Below are positions 47,997 through 57,460 of a DNA stretch of 64,000 nt, piece after piece; positions within the stretch are counted from its first letter, which is position 1, and each line of letters begins with the position of its first letter. Where the stretch lies: NCBI GenBank assembly GCA_001023575.1, contig CP011489.1, positions 1 to 64,000 of the forward strand, in the 5' to 3' direction. The DNA is from Actinobacteria bacterium IMCC26256. GTDB taxonomy: Bacteria > Actinomycetota > Acidimicrobiia > IMCC26256. The notes beneath the pieces were generated by a model. That model made no database searches. It was not told the DNA's origin and saw only the letters and a program-made list of their open reading frames with translations. The position numbers and the translations under genes were made by a program.

Positions 47997-50900
47997 ATGC
48001 CGGGCGAACTTCCAGAGGGACTATACGAAGCACTAGTAACCCGTGGCTTAGAGAAGAAGCTCGCCGAGATAGATCCGAGAGTGATTGACAAGCGCCTCGT
48101 TCATCGCGCAGAGGTCCCAGATCGTTTCGCATTACATCTAGCTAGAGCGATTGAGAAATCACTCAGATCTGTTCCGGAGACGGACCGCGTCTCGGTCGGG
48201 CTCGAAGTTTTGGAGTCGGTGCTCGATGTGCTCGCAGGTTTATCTGCGAGCGACGTCATTGACCTAGAGCGCCTTACTGCGGAACCATCAATGCTTAGAT
48301 CAGTCACGAGCATTCTTCCGGACGGATCACCGCGCCCGATTGTTTCGCCGCTGATCTCGCTTCTAGATACGACACTTCTAACAAACGCTCCAAAAGAGCC
48401 TCGTGTGGGGCACCAGATACACGCCGAGATTGGATCCGCCAACAACATAGATGTCTTGATGGCGTTTGTTCGTCGTTCTGGTATCGCTCCTATGAGAGCT
48501 GCGTTAGAGGCCCACTGTGAACGAGGGGGGCGTCTGCGGCTCCTCACTACGACGTACACAAACTCAACAGAGCGTGAAGCACTCGATGTACTAATTGCGC
48601 TTGGCGCAGAGGTTCGTGTTTCCTACGACACTTCCACCACACGCCTTCACGCTAAATCATGGTTGTTCCATCGACTGAGCGGATTCTCCACCGCATATAT
48701 TGGTTCTTCGAACCTCACACACTCAGCGCAAGTAGCGGGCCTGGAGTGGAATGTCAGGGTCTCGGGAGCGCGCAACCCAGATGTGATAGCCAAAATGGCT
48801 GCAGTCTTTGACTCCTACTGGGAAACGCCCGATTTTGCACCCTACGACCCAGCCGAGTTTGATGAGAGAACGGAACGCTTATCAAATGCAGGGCCTTTCA
48901 TTTTCCTGAGCCCGTTGCATGTTTCCCCATTTCCATTCCAGGAGAGACTCCTTGAGCAGATTGCGCTTGCTCGTGAAGAAGGCCACCACCGAAATCTTTT
49001 GGTTGCAGCAACTGGTACCGGCAAAACGGTAATGGCTGCGCTTGATTACTCGCGTCTTGCAGAGGTGCTGCCGCGTGCTCGGCTGTTGTTCATCGCTCAC
49101 CGTCAGGAAATCCTCGACCAAAGTCAGGCAACCTTTCGCCACGTTCTGAGAGACCCCGCGTTTGGTGAGCAGTGGATCGGTGGAGTTAGGCCGAAGAAAT
49201 TTGAGCATGTATTTGCCTCCATTCAGACGCTAAATCGTATTGATCTAGAGGACCTTGCAGCCGATCACTTTGATGTCGTGATTATTGATGAATTCCACCA
49301 CGCGGCGGCTTCTTCGTACCAGGCATTGATGGAGCGTGTTGAGCCAGTCGAGTTGCTCGGGCTAACTGCAACCCCAGAGCGCACAGACGGCAAGCCCATT
49401 CTCCACTGGTTCGATGATCGAATTGCAGCGGAGCTACGACTATGGGATGCAATTGATCAGCAACTGCTAACACCCTTTGTATATTTCGGTATCAGCGATG
49501 GGCTCGATCTATCTGTGGTTCCATGGAAGAGAGGAATCGGATACGACAAGCAGGGCCTTACGAATCTCTATACGGCTAACGACATGTGGGCCCAGCATGT
49601 GGTTGGTGAGTTCGCTAAACGTGTTGACGATGTGTCGACAGTTAGGGCCTTAGGGTTTTGTGTCAGCGTGGACCACGCCGTCTTTATGGCGGAAGTTTTT
49701 AACAAGGCTGGTATCCCTGCCGTCGCTGTATCTGCTTCGACGCCATCGGAGGACCGAAGATCTGCACTTCTTGATCTCAGCGCGGGTCGAATCCGCATTG
49801 TCTTCTCGGTTGATCTCTTCAACGAAGGTGTCGATGTTCCGGCGGTTGATGCGCTCCTAATGCTTCGGGCTACAGATAGCCCGACACTTTTCCTCCAACA
49901 ATTAGGCCGGGGCCTGCGCAAGAGCTCAGATAAATCTCTCTGCACGGTCTTGGACTTTGTCGGTAATCACCGCCGTGAGTTTCGATTTGATCGAATATTG
50001 CGAGCACTACTTGGAGGCTCAAGGAAGGATGTGGAGAGACAGGTCGAGCAGGGATTTCCATTCTTGCCCGCTGGCTGCCACATGGAGCTCGATGCCGTAG
50101 CTACAGAGATCGTCCTGAGAAACATCCGAGCAGCAGTGCCGACGCGTTGGAATGATAAGGCAGCAGAACTTCAAGCTTTAGGGCAAGGCAAACCCGACAT
50201 CTCGCTCGCTCAGTTCATGGAGCTGACAGGCCTCGAACTTGAGGATATATATGCGGCTAACAAGGGTTGGTCTGATCTTCGCGAGGCAGCAGGACTCCCC
50301 GTACAGCCGCCCGGCCCACACGAAGAGATCTTGCGTCGTGCTGTCGGACGCCTCCTGCACGTTGACGATCGACTTCGCTTGAATGGGTATCGGATGGTTG
50401 CGGCTGGCTTGCCAGTTAATTCCGTTGAGGGTGTACCCAACGGGCAGAGAGATGGTCTTGCGAAGATGCTCTTAGCCCAACTGGTTGAGCAGGTGGCGCT
50501 AGGGGACCTCGCTAGGAGCGCAACCCTTGAGGAGGCCGAGCGGCTTCTCGCCGATCACCCACAGGTATGTAGTGAGATTGTTGAGTTGCTCGATGTTCTT
50601 TCGGGGAACGTTTCGCATCTTGCAACGGTGTTGAGCACTAACCCGACTGTGCCATTGAGGGTCCATGCTCGCTACACCAGGCTTGAGATTCTCTCGGCGT
50701 TTGACCATGGCGAGGCGGTGCGGCCATCAACATGGAGGGAGGGTGTTCGGTGGCTGCCTGAAGAGAAGACAGATATTTTTGTGATTACGTTGAATAAAGC
50801 AGATGGCAATTTCTCACCGACCACCTCATATAAGGATTACGCAATTAGTCCGAGCATTTTTCATTGGGAGAGTCAGGCCGCAACTCGGGCAAGCAGTCCT

Positions 50901-51107
50901 ACGGGAAAGCGATACCAGGAGCACGCCGCAAATGGATCATCGGTCGTGCTATTCGCGCGAATGAAACAGAGCGATCGAGCATTTTGGTGCCTCGGACCAG
51001 CGACGTACATCTCGCACGAAAACGAGGCACCGATGGCAATCAAGTGGAGACTGGAAGTTCCCTTGCCAGGCGATATCTACACGGAGTTCGCCGCCGCTGT
51101 TGTGTAG
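47997..51107 (+). CDS. PLD-domain SF2 helicase with DUF3427-type C-terminus
   Basis: A 1036-residue multidomain protein. The phospholipase-D-like domain (about 140-285) has RLHAKSWLF and YIGSSNLTHSA. The SF2 helicase core has Walker A AATGTGKT (about residues 334-341), DEFH box IIDEFHHA, motif III GLTATPERTDG and motif VI QQLGRGLRKS. The C-terminal 300 residues are of the DUF3427 kind, ending in a beta domain. Proteins of this design are common in defence and repair islands; the catalytic status of the PLD part is unclear because the HKD motif is incomplete. GTG/ATG starts upstream (47952) are possible. Stands alone after the MazEF pair. Confidence 0.88.
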   Translation: MPGELPEGLYEALVTRGLEKKLAEIDPRVIDKRLVHRAEVPDRFALHLARAIEKSLRSVPETDRVSVGLEVLESVLDVLAGLSASDVIDLERLTAEPSMLRSVTSILPDGSPRPIVSPLISLLDTTLLTNAPKEPRVGHQIHAEIGSANNIDVLMAFVRRSGIAPMRAALEAHCERGGRLRLLTTTYTNSTEREALDVLIALGAEVRVSYDTSTTRLHAKSWLFHRLSGFSTAYIGSSNLTHSAQVAGLEWNVRVSGARNPDVIAKMAAVFDSYWETPDFAPYDPAEFDERTERLSNAGPFIFLSPLHVSPFPFQERLLEQIALAREEGHHRNLLVAATGTGKTVMAALDYSRLAEVLPRARLLFIAHRQEILDQSQATFRHVLRDPAFGEQWIGGVRPKKFEHVFASIQTLNRIDLEDLAADHFDVVIIDEFHHAAASSYQALMERVEPVELLGLTATPERTDGKPILHWFDDRIAAELRLWDAIDQQLLTPFVYFGISDGLDLSVVPWKRGIGYDKQGLTNLYTANDMWAQHVVGEFAKRVDDVSTVRALGFCVSVDHAVFMAEVFNKAGIPAVAVSASTPSEDRRSALLDLSAGRIRIVFSVDLFNEGVDVPAVDALLMLRATDSPTLFLQQLGRGLRKSSDKSLCTVLDFVGNHRREFRFDRILRALLGGSRKDVERQVEQGFPFLPAGCHMELDAVATEIVLRNIRAAVPTRWNDKAAELQALGQGKPDISLAQFMELTGLELEDIYAANKGWSDLREAAGLPVQPPGPHEEILRRAVGRLLHVDDRLRLNGYRMVAAGLPVNSVEGVPNGQRDGLAKMLLAQLVEQVALGDLARSATLEEAERLLADHPQVCSEIVELLDVLSGNVSHLATVLSTNPTVPLRVHARYTRLEILSAFDHGEAVRPSTWREGVRWLPEEKTDIFVITLNKADGNFSPTTSYKDYAISPSIFHWESQAATRASSPTGKRYQEHAANGSSVVLFARMKQSDRAFWCLGPATYISHENEAPMAIKWRLEVPLPGDIYTEFAAAVV

Positions 51108-51139
51108 GTGTGAGCGGGCGGAATCTGCTGTCTAGACAC

Positions 51140-51610
51140 TCACCCGCGCTCTTCCCACTTGCCGCTCCAATGGTTCCAGATCTTTGACCATGTTGGAGTA
51201 AATACTGCAAGATCGCGCTGGCCGAAACCCTTTACATCTTCGAGAGAAAATCCGACGCTCTCGTCAATGATGGTGACCGATAGCGCCAAGCCGTTGACCT
51301 CACGAGTGATACCCGCAAGGCGATCGAGCTCTTCCGAGTCGTCCTCTTTAAGTGTTAAGTCATGCTTCAGGAACTTTTTGCTAGCTGGCGGCTCCTTGAG
51401 TACTCCAACAGCAAGCAAGGCAAGAAGATCTGGCGCGACTCGTTCCGGCGCATAGGGCCTCCAAATAGTGGACGGTTCTGGGTTCGCCATGTCGGTCAGC
51501 ACCCAAGCTGATCGACTGCCCTCCCATAGCAACGCACTGTGCGTTGGACTGATGCGCCCCTCGTTTGGATGCATTTCGCCGATAAGTATTGATATCGCTA
51601 CAGAGCCCAT
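51140..51610 (-). CDS. Hypothetical protein
   Basis: A 156-residue soluble protein beginning GSVAISILIGEMHPNEGRISPTHSALLWEGSRSAWVL, an N-terminal beta pattern, with a mixed C-terminal part ending TPTWSKIWNHWSGKWEERG. I do not recognise it. Convergent with the helicase gene (32 bases between stops). Confidence 0.65.
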   Translation of the reverse strand: MGSVAISILIGEMHPNEGRISPTHSALLWEGSRSAWVLTDMANPEPSTIWRPYAPERVAPDLLALLAVGVLKEPPASKKFLKHDLTLKEDDSEELDRLAGITREVNGLALSVTIIDESVGFSLEDVKGFGQRDLAVFTPTWSKIWNHWSGKWEERG

Positions 51611-51972
51611 CAGACTGCCTCTCGAATCTCATTGATGTATGCAACCGGAAACCCGAATGCTTTAGTGCGGGGTTGAGAGTGTTTTACCAATAACCAAGCA
51701 TCTCGTTTTAGGTGATGGCGATCCTTAGGCTTCAAGGTTCAAACCGTGCCGACCAGCCGCGTTTCGCGTAATCGCTCCTCAGCGATTGAAACGCATCAGA
51801 TCCTCTGGTTTTGATGTCCCAGCCCTGCACCATCTTGCGAACCCTGGTGCTGCGTCCTAAATACCTGCCACGTCTATTTGTCCCACCCTAGTGGCTTAAT
51901 AGGTACATGAAGAGCAGGACTAGTGCCATCAGGGCTACTAGCGGTTCTTCACTATTGACAGGAGTAATTCCA
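51611..51972. other. Intergenic region upstream of the dual-specificity phosphatase
   Basis: 362 bp without a gene. It holds TGTCCCAGCC (51815-51824), the 75-bp copy A of a duplicated element (51877-51951) with TGTCCCACCC and a hairpin, and the phosphatase ribosome-binding site (CAGGAGT). Confidence 0.8.
51877..51951 (+). repeat. Duplicated leader element, copy A
   Basis: Aligned by hand with 55647-55722, it shows eight substitutions and one single-base indel over 76 columns. It contains TGTCCCACCC (51879-51888), GTGGCTTAATA, and a hairpin of CTAGTGCC (51920-51927) with GGC-T-ACTAG (51933-51941) around a five-base loop and one bulged T. It begins 96 bases upstream of the phosphatase start. 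A spurious ATG frame enters it, but the second copy has a stop there, so it is not coding. Confidence 0.9.
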
Positions 51973-52614
51973 ATGAGCACATCGAATCCTTCCCCCACCA
52001 TCTCCGACTCCCGAACGCCAGCAGAGTGGTGGCGCACTCTCTGCGAAGTTGTTATGCCCAAGCGTAAAGGTGCACGCATTGTCGTGAGTGGTGATCTTCA
52101 CCACGAGCATGACCAAGCATTAAGGCAGCTTCGCGAGTGGCAGGCCTATGGGATTACCCACATTCTTGATGTCCGCGGCGAACACTCAGACATCAAGTTT
52201 GTTGCCAAGCATGCACCCGAGATCACTTATATCGAGTGTGGCACGCATGACAATGGCGGACGCCAGGATGCTGCATGGTTTGACAGCGCGCTCGAGAAAG
52301 TGGGGGATGCACTCTTCGATAAGAATTCGGCAATTCTCATAAATTGCCATATGGGGGTGTCAAGAGCGCCGAGTTGCTCGGTGCGACTTCTTCTCGCCCA
52401 AGGCTACGACCTGCTTCCCGTACTTGATGCCATCCGTAAAGCACGCCCCATCGCAGCGATCCTCTACGCAGAGGATGCAGTGGATCACTGGCTTGCTAAC
52501 GAGAGTGTCGAGGGCAGACGCGATGCACGTCGCACGGTTCGGGCTTGGCATGACGATAACCCTGTAGATATAGGTTGGATCATTAGCCGAATACGCCGAG
52601 TCGAGTACAACTGA
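51973..52614 (+). CDS. Dual-specificity phosphatase-like protein
   Basis: A 213-residue protein with the PTP/DSP signature INCHMGVSRAPS (Cys-x5-Arg complete) preceded by an Asp-containing loop CGTHDNGGRQDAAWF that could hold the general acid. The N-terminal part ARIVVSGDLHHEHDQALRQLREWQAYGITHILDVRGE resembles cyclin-dependent-like DSPs. It may dephosphorylate protein, RNA 5' ends or small molecules. ATG 51973 with CAGGAGT upstream is the start. Downstream TPR gene after 66 bases. Confidence 0.87.
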   Translation: MSTSNPSPTISDSRTPAEWWRTLCEVVMPKRKGARIVVSGDLHHEHDQALRQLREWQAYGITHILDVRGEHSDIKFVAKHAPEITYIECGTHDNGGRQDAAWFDSALEKVGDALFDKNSAILINCHMGVSRAPSCSVRLLLAQGYDLLPVLDAIRKARPIAAILYAEDAVDHWLANESVEGRRDARRTVRAWHDDNPVDIGWIISRIRRVEYN

Positions 52615-52680
52615 TGAGGAACGACTCATCATTCACTCGCGTAACGGATCATCTTCTACGCACTTCGAAGGGAATCTGAA

Positions 52681-53436
52681 ATGGCTAACGTTCGGCTACA
52701 ACCTTCTCTTCCTGGGCATTTTCAACGGGCTCAGGATGAGCTCCTCAGCGGAGATCTAAAGAAAGCGATTAGCAGTTTTAAGGGTCTTATTCGAGACTGG
52801 ACTATTCACCAAGGTGTAGATGGTGAATCGACTCAAGCTTGTCGCTACTGCCTAGGCGAAGCCCTTATAAAAGACGAGCAGTGGAATGAAGCAGAGTTAG
52901 TGCTGGCGGCGTTGCTGGTCGACCGCGTTCGACTTCTTGGTCCAGAGGATCTGCTCTCTATCAACACTAGGAGGCTCTACGCGGTTGCAGCAGCGCATGG
53001 CGGGCCATCGAAATTCGTCTCTACATCAGTCGACTCTGCCAGCGCCTCTGACACAACTCAGTCAATTGATATTCACCTTATCCAGCTCAATCGATCGAGG
53101 TTTATAGCTGTCGGCACCGACATCGCTGACCAACGAGTTGTGGAGTTATGCGGAACGAAAGCATTACGGGTTCGAGCGACTAACCCGGCGGAGAAGATTC
53201 GCGAAGCTCTAAGCGACGAAAACTTTTTCATTAGAGAGGTAAGCGTCTACAAGACCCCCGATGTAACTGAGAGCAGTCCCATTGAGCAAACACAAGATGA
53301 TGCGGAGAGTTCCTTGAGTACACCGGACCAAATTCCACAAGCAAACTGGTGGCGAAGATTTCTTGCTGCACGACTTAGGGCCTCAGCGGTGAGAATTCGA
53401 TCTCGACGTGATCGTAAGGCTCAGAAGCGCTCCTAG
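52681..53436 (+). CDS. TPR-type protein (shorter paralogue)
   Basis: A 251-residue protein with an N-terminal TPR-like region. ALIKDEQWNEAELVLAALL and DRVRLLGPEDLLSINTRRL align with the corresponding repeat in the TPR protein at 57461 (AAETELAALLIDRESVLGPDDEQTL). The middle is unique, and the C-terminus is strongly basic (RLRASAVRIRSRRDRKAQKRS), suggesting nucleic-acid or membrane binding. Lies between the phosphatase and an EEP-fold gene, all on the plus strand. Confidence 0.75.
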   Translation: MANVRLQPSLPGHFQRAQDELLSGDLKKAISSFKGLIRDWTIHQGVDGESTQACRYCLGEALIKDEQWNEAELVLAALLVDRVRLLGPEDLLSINTRRLYAVAAAHGGPSKFVSTSVDSASASDTTQSIDIHLIQLNRSRFIAVGTDIADQRVVELCGTKALRVRATNPAEKIREALSDENFFIREVSVYKTPDVTESSPIEQTQDDAESSLSTPDQIPQANWWRRFLAARLRASAVRIRSRRDRKAQKRS

Positions 53437-53470
53437 CCAGTCCATTACCAGGAAAAATAAAGGGGATCTC

Positions 53471-54340
53471 ATGACATCACTACGCTTCGTTACCTGGAAC
53501 TTTAATTTATTTAACCCAGATAGATTCGAAGACAAGGTCGCATTGCTAGAGCGGCTTCAACCAGATGTGGTGGCTCTGCAGGAGATCACGAGTGATGTTG
53601 CAGCCCAACTTCTGCAGAGATTTTTAGGATCAACGTTGATACAGGGTTTAGCAAACAGTGGATGGAAGGCTCCAAAGGCAAATGGTGCCGCATTGCTTCT
53701 GCGCGAAGGTATTCAAATTCTAGATTCATCCATTCCAGCGTTGATCGGTCCGGAGAGTTCGCTAGGTGCAGACGACGCAGTCCCGGAGCAGACATTCGTT
53801 GCTGCGAAAATAGCAATAGGAGGAACTGAGTTCTTCGTGGCCTCTGCCCACCCGATGAATGCAGCAGGAAACGGCGCCGAGCGTGAGCGAAAGGTTTCTC
53901 GCAAATTAAAGACCTATGCCGCAATTGAGCAATGGGTTGGCGTCAACAAACCGGTAGTTCTTGGCATGGATGCAAATGCATGGATTGATACTGGATCCTC
54001 TCAGTCTGGTTCACCATTCGATGCGCCAGAGTTCTATGGCGATCAGCAGGAGATCATGCATTTCTTCCTCGACGGCCCAGTTCGGCACGGAATGGTTGAT
54101 GCATTTCGATCATGGCTCAACGCTCATCCTGAAGAACTTGCCGCAATCAAGTTGCGTAGACCAAAAGGACCGCTCGCAACGACCTATGTCAGGGGCGGTA
54201 ATTATCCAGTAGCAGACCGCTTCGATGTGGTGATGATTTCAGAGGGCTTGACCGTCACGTCAATTGAGCATGGATATGAGGACTCGCTCGCTGCGGGTTC
54301 CGATCACGGTTATGTCTGCTGCGACCTCGAACTCGGTTAA
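53471..54340 (+). CDS. Endonuclease/exonuclease/phosphatase family protein
   Basis: A 289-residue EEP-fold protein. FVTWNFNLFN, the metal Glu region VVALQEITSD, SAHPMNAAGN, LGMDANAWIDTG (usually GDFN) and the C-terminal GSDHGYVCCDLEL are seen. The core motifs are complete, so a metal-dependent nuclease or phosphodiesterase is likely. ATG 53471 with AAGGGGATCTC upstream is chosen over 53408, which overlaps the TPR gene. Confidence 0.83.
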   Translation: MTSLRFVTWNFNLFNPDRFEDKVALLERLQPDVVALQEITSDVAAQLLQRFLGSTLIQGLANSGWKAPKANGAALLLREGIQILDSSIPALIGPESSLGADDAVPEQTFVAAKIAIGGTEFFVASAHPMNAAGNGAERERKVSRKLKTYAAIEQWVGVNKPVVLGMDANAWIDTGSSQSGSPFDAPEFYGDQQEIMHFFLDGPVRHGMVDAFRSWLNAHPEELAAIKLRRPKGPLATTYVRGGNYPVADRFDVVMISEGLTVTSIEHGYEDSLAAGSDHGYVCCDLELG

Positions 54341-54389
54341 CGCTCGCAACTCAGAACTGATGCACCAGCAAACGACGGAGTAACAACCA

Positions 54390-55418
54390 CTATGTGGATT
54401 CGTCGTAGAAGGTCTTCCAGTCGATGTCAGGGATCGCCTCGCCGGTCACCGACCGTGTTAGTAATGCCTGAGCTCGCCCCACGCTCTCTAGAGCGTTGGC
54501 GCACTGAGTCCTGATAGCGCTCGATGCACCAAGGACTTGGTTTGCGCCTTCCTCAATAGTGGCGAGATGAGCCTCAAGTTTGAAGATATTGTTGAGATCG
54601 CGTATCAGACGCTTCGCAATCATTGCGATTCGATCAGCCTCGTATTTTCCTTCGGATGAGAGTATTGCTAGCGCACGCGCGACAGAGTAAGCAGCAAAGA
54701 GATTTGTCCAGTCGCCTTCTTCTCGATTTACGAGCACAATAAACCCTGGAATCTCTGGCTGGAAGAGGATGCCATCCACATTCTTGCGGATTGAAGTGTG
54801 CGCGATGCTCGTATCCGAAATAAAAATTGTTACATCTGCCTCGCGGTTAATGAGCGCAGTGAGATTCTGACCGTAGGCAGTCTTCTCTGACTTCTTCGTT
54901 ACGTTCTTTGACTCGTCAAGAATTGTTGGGTCGCCAAAATCGACGCTCTTGTCCCACTTCGATTCAATTACCACTCTGCAAATGTCCGAGCCATTTATTG
55001 CTGCGACAAGGTCCCCTACTTTGCGCCTCGGAATAACGCCGATCGTCTCTCCGGTAAGCGAGACCGTGTCGCTCCATTCACGCTCGTCAATAAAGTCTTG
55101 TAGAACTGATGCGATGTCGGCCTCAACAATCGCACCCTTCCCTGCAGATTTCTCTTTCAAGGTGCGAATCGTATAGAGCGCCTTCAGTTCCTCTAAGCGA
55201 AGATCCAACTCGACTTCGGCTGACGCTAGGAATGCGCCGATTCGCTCTACGGATAGTGCGTAGCAACCAAGAGTTAAAGCGCGCTCGAAAGTCGCGTCGT
55301 ACTCCGTCGCTCTTTTTCCGTTAAAGAATTCGTAAATGAACTCATTCTCGAGAATGAAGTCGCCGGTGAATTCAACGCGCTTTGGGTCTGATCCCAACTT
55401 TATGAAGTTCTTAGCCAT
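54390..55418 (-). CDS. Hypothetical protein with possible PD-(D/E)XK nuclease motif
   Basis: A 342-residue protein. VVIESKWDKSV (E-x-K) preceded by an Asp-containing strand (AAINGSDICR) looks like a restriction-endonuclease-like active site. The C-terminal 120 residues are helical. ATG 55418 with GGCAGGGG upstream is chosen. Family not recognised; nuclease activity is a guess from the motif. It faces the other genes of the array, with its promoter in the region that also drives the zinc-ribbon gene. Confidence 0.55.
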   Translation of the reverse strand: MAKNFIKLGSDPKRVEFTGDFILENEFIYEFFNGKRATEYDATFERALTLGCYALSVERIGAFLASAEVELDLRLEELKALYTIRTLKEKSAGKGAIVEADIASVLQDFIDEREWSDTVSLTGETIGVIPRRKVGDLVAAINGSDICRVVIESKWDKSVDFGDPTILDESKNVTKKSEKTAYGQNLTALINREADVTIFISDTSIAHTSIRKNVDGILFQPEIPGFIVLVNREEGDWTNLFAAYSVARALAILSSEGKYEADRIAMIAKRLIRDLNNIFKLEAHLATIEEGANQVLGASSAIRTQCANALESVGRAQALLTRSVTGEAIPDIDWKTFYDEST

Positions 55419-55766
55419 GCCCCTGCCACCTTTGTTTGGATGATCTCTGAGCTCCAATTGCTAACAGACCCACGTGCTCCCGTTCCACTTTCCGGAAAGG
55501 CCCTAGGGGATGCGGACCGTCAGAGCTTGGCCATTAAGCCGATTGGGCACCGTAGCAAAATTGGTTGCATAACTGAATCGGAGAAAACCGGCAGGCATGC
55601 AATGATGGATTCAAACCCAAGAAGTTGAACCCTCTGATAGTGCTTGTTTGTCCCACCCCTGTGGCTTAATAGATACATGAAGGGCAGGGATTAGTGCCAT
55701 TGGGGCTACTGGCGGTTCTTCATTCTGAATGTGCAATCAAGTGCACAATTTATGAAAAGGGGAATT
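55419..55766. other. Intergenic region with copy B of the leader element
   Basis: About 348 bp between divergent genes. The left third would carry the promoter of the minus-strand gene. The right half contains copy B of the duplicated element (55647-55722) and the ribosome-binding site AAAAGGGGAATT of the zinc-ribbon gene. Confidence 0.75.
55647..55722 (+). repeat. Duplicated leader element, copy B
   Basis: Matches 51877-51951. It contains TGTCCCACCC (55649-55658) and the same hairpin, here TTAGTGCC (about 55691-55698 region) with GGC-T-ACTGG. The two outer base pairs C-G and T-A of copy A become T-G and T-G wobbles, so pairing is kept in RNA. It begins 120 bases upstream of the zinc-ribbon gene. 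Confidence 0.9.
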
Positions 55767-56156
55767 ATGAGTCAGCCTGAAATCTGTAGTGGATGTGGGA
55801 ATTTCCTAGACTGCGCCGATTACGAGTGCGCTACATGCGGTCAGGTTGTGGAGGGTTCGGAGTCAGTGACGTTCGACGATGGGCGGACCGTAACCACTTA
55901 TCGAGATGTGCGTACCTCAATCGCCTACCCAAGCGGTTTAAGGGTAACTACTTTTAGAGCAGGCCGTACGCGGTCACGACTGCCCGATGGAACAATGTAT
56001 TTCGTCTATGAGGGTGGTCATGTCTTTATCAAATTCCCTGATGGACGAGAAGTGCGAATTGATGCCGACGGCGGAAGTTGGATGAAATTCCCAGATGGCC
56101 ATATGGTTGGAATGAATGCTGACGGAACCGCAAAAATTATTGAACCACTGTGGTAA
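55767..56156 (+). CDS. Zinc-ribbon protein with PDG beta-repeats
   Basis: A 129-residue protein. An N-terminal CxxC...CxxC zinc ribbon (EICSGCGNF, YECATCGQ) is followed by short beta-hairpin repeats with LPDGTMYF, FPDGREVRI, FPDGHMVG and NADGTA. The repeats resemble Tcp10_C-type PDG repeats. The zinc ribbon may dock a partner while the repeats act as a beta-scaffold. ATG 55767 with AAAAGGGGAATT upstream; copy B of the leader is in front. Confidence 0.75.
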   Translation: MSQPEICSGCGNFLDCADYECATCGQVVEGSESVTFDDGRTVTTYRDVRTSIAYPSGLRVTTFRAGRTRSRLPDGTMYFVYEGGHVFIKFPDGREVRIDADGGSWMKFPDGHMVGMNADGTAKIIEPLW

Positions 56157-56183
56157 CGATCGCGCTTCGTTCCTATTGAGCAA

Positions 56184-57212
56184 CTATCCAGTCCACTCGT
56201 CCCCAAAAAACTCTTGTGAGACTTGCGACAAGCGGGCAAGCTGGAATGCTGCGTTCTGAAGAACCCCAGGTCTTGCTAGAACATCTGGATAGAAAGACGT
56301 GTAAATAATTGACGCTTCGTTACTAGTCGGGTCGACGCACCAGGCTCCCAGAAAAGTTGCATCGGACTCAATCATTGCGAAGTGGTGGTTCAAATCGTTG
56401 GCCGAGGTGGCAGCGTCTCCAGGGGAGTCAAATAGATGGGGGAGTGCGAGGCGAAAATGCACACCTGATCCAATTCGAGGGTGATCCTCCTCGGTCCCCA
56501 TCTGCACTAATGCCGATTCACCGGGGCTGCCCTCCAACATAGTCATCATGGACGGCTTGCTCCCGGTATACGGAACCTCGAGAGTGCAAGCGTCGTCGCC
56601 GCCCATGGCGAAAAGTCCGTGAGACATTGCAAACTCTGGAACAACGCCGATCAGATCGCCTGCGAAGGTGGTAGCGGCCTCGGGAATCCCGAGCCCGAGA
56701 TTTCGCTCAATTAAAAGCATCTCATCGGCCTCTGGTCGCTCACCAGATTTTGGGTGCTGAGACTCTGCGGTTGGTACCCCAAGAACTCCGGCAAGAGTCT
56801 GGGCAATTGCGTGAGCCTCGCAGTTTTGAATAATCGCAGCCATGCCTGTTATTGGCGTGAGCTCGGGTGCATTTTCGTTATGGAACAAGACCGTGCAGCA
56901 CGCATTCAGAGTGCGGGTCTTCGGATCGATCACAAGAGCGCTCATCGTCTCTGCGATATTTAGCGCCTGAACTGCATCGATGTTCTCCTGCGTGAGGTCA
57001 ACATCACGGAGTATCTCGGTCCATATACGCACGGCACTGGTCTCCATGCCGTCCTCCCATTTCTGAGGGGGATCCGCTACAACATGTTGAGCGAGTCGAT
57101 ATGACCACCAAGTGAAGCCGCGCTTCGTATCAACTGCCCACTCATCGTCAATCTGTAATAGATCTCTAATGGCCTTAACTGCATTGATTCCGGCATCGAT
57201 TTTCTTCGACAT
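56184..57212 (-). CDS. Large hypothetical protein
   Basis: A 342-residue protein beginning SKKIDAGINAVKAIRDLLQIDDEWAV. It contains GRGFTWW-like aromatic segment KRGFTWWSYRLAQHV, an ALVIDPKTRTLNACCTVLFHNENAP block and a long acidic, mostly beta middle part. I do not recognise the family. ATG 57212 with GGCAGGAGC upstream is clearly the start; the open frame to 57566 is unrelated. A TTATCCCACCC motif lies 27 bases before the start. Confidence 0.7.
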   Translation of the reverse strand: MSKKIDAGINAVKAIRDLLQIDDEWAVDTKRGFTWWSYRLAQHVVADPPQKWEDGMETSAVRIWTEILRDVDLTQENIDAVQALNIAETMSALVIDPKTRTLNACCTVLFHNENAPELTPITGMAAIIQNCEAHAIAQTLAGVLGVPTAESQHPKSGERPEADEMLLIERNLGLGIPEAATTFAGDLIGVVPEFAMSHGLFAMGGDDACTLEVPYTGSKPSMMTMLEGSPGESALVQMGTEEDHPRIGSGVHFRLALPHLFDSPGDAATSANDLNHHFAMIESDATFLGAWCVDPTSNEASIIYTSFYPDVLARPGVLQNAAFQLARLSQVSQEFFGDEWTG

Positions 57213-57460
57213 GCTCCTGCCCCATTTCTGGTACTGCGTTATCCCACCCGATATGCATACCTCGCGTCCGCAGCATCCCAAATGGAAGAGCCTCGGAGCA
57301 ATGAGGAGAGTAATCCAGAACGGCTTACTTTGGAAATGGGCAAAAGAGTGGGTAGACGTAGTTCTTGAGCGCGAACCCCCATGGTGCCCCTCTGATAAAT
57401 GTCCCACTCTGGCGGTACTCTCTTTAAGTATTGAATATCCGCTAGTAGGGGGTAGGGCAG

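Noticed and set aside
51907-51972. N-terminal extension of the phosphatase frame through the duplicated element
   Set aside because: The second copy of the element has a stop codon in the same frame and the ribosome-binding site favours the ATG at 51973.
54950-54959. TGTCCCACTT inside the 54390 gene
   Set aside because: Matches the decamer only partly and lies inside a coding region, so it was not counted with the upstream motifs.
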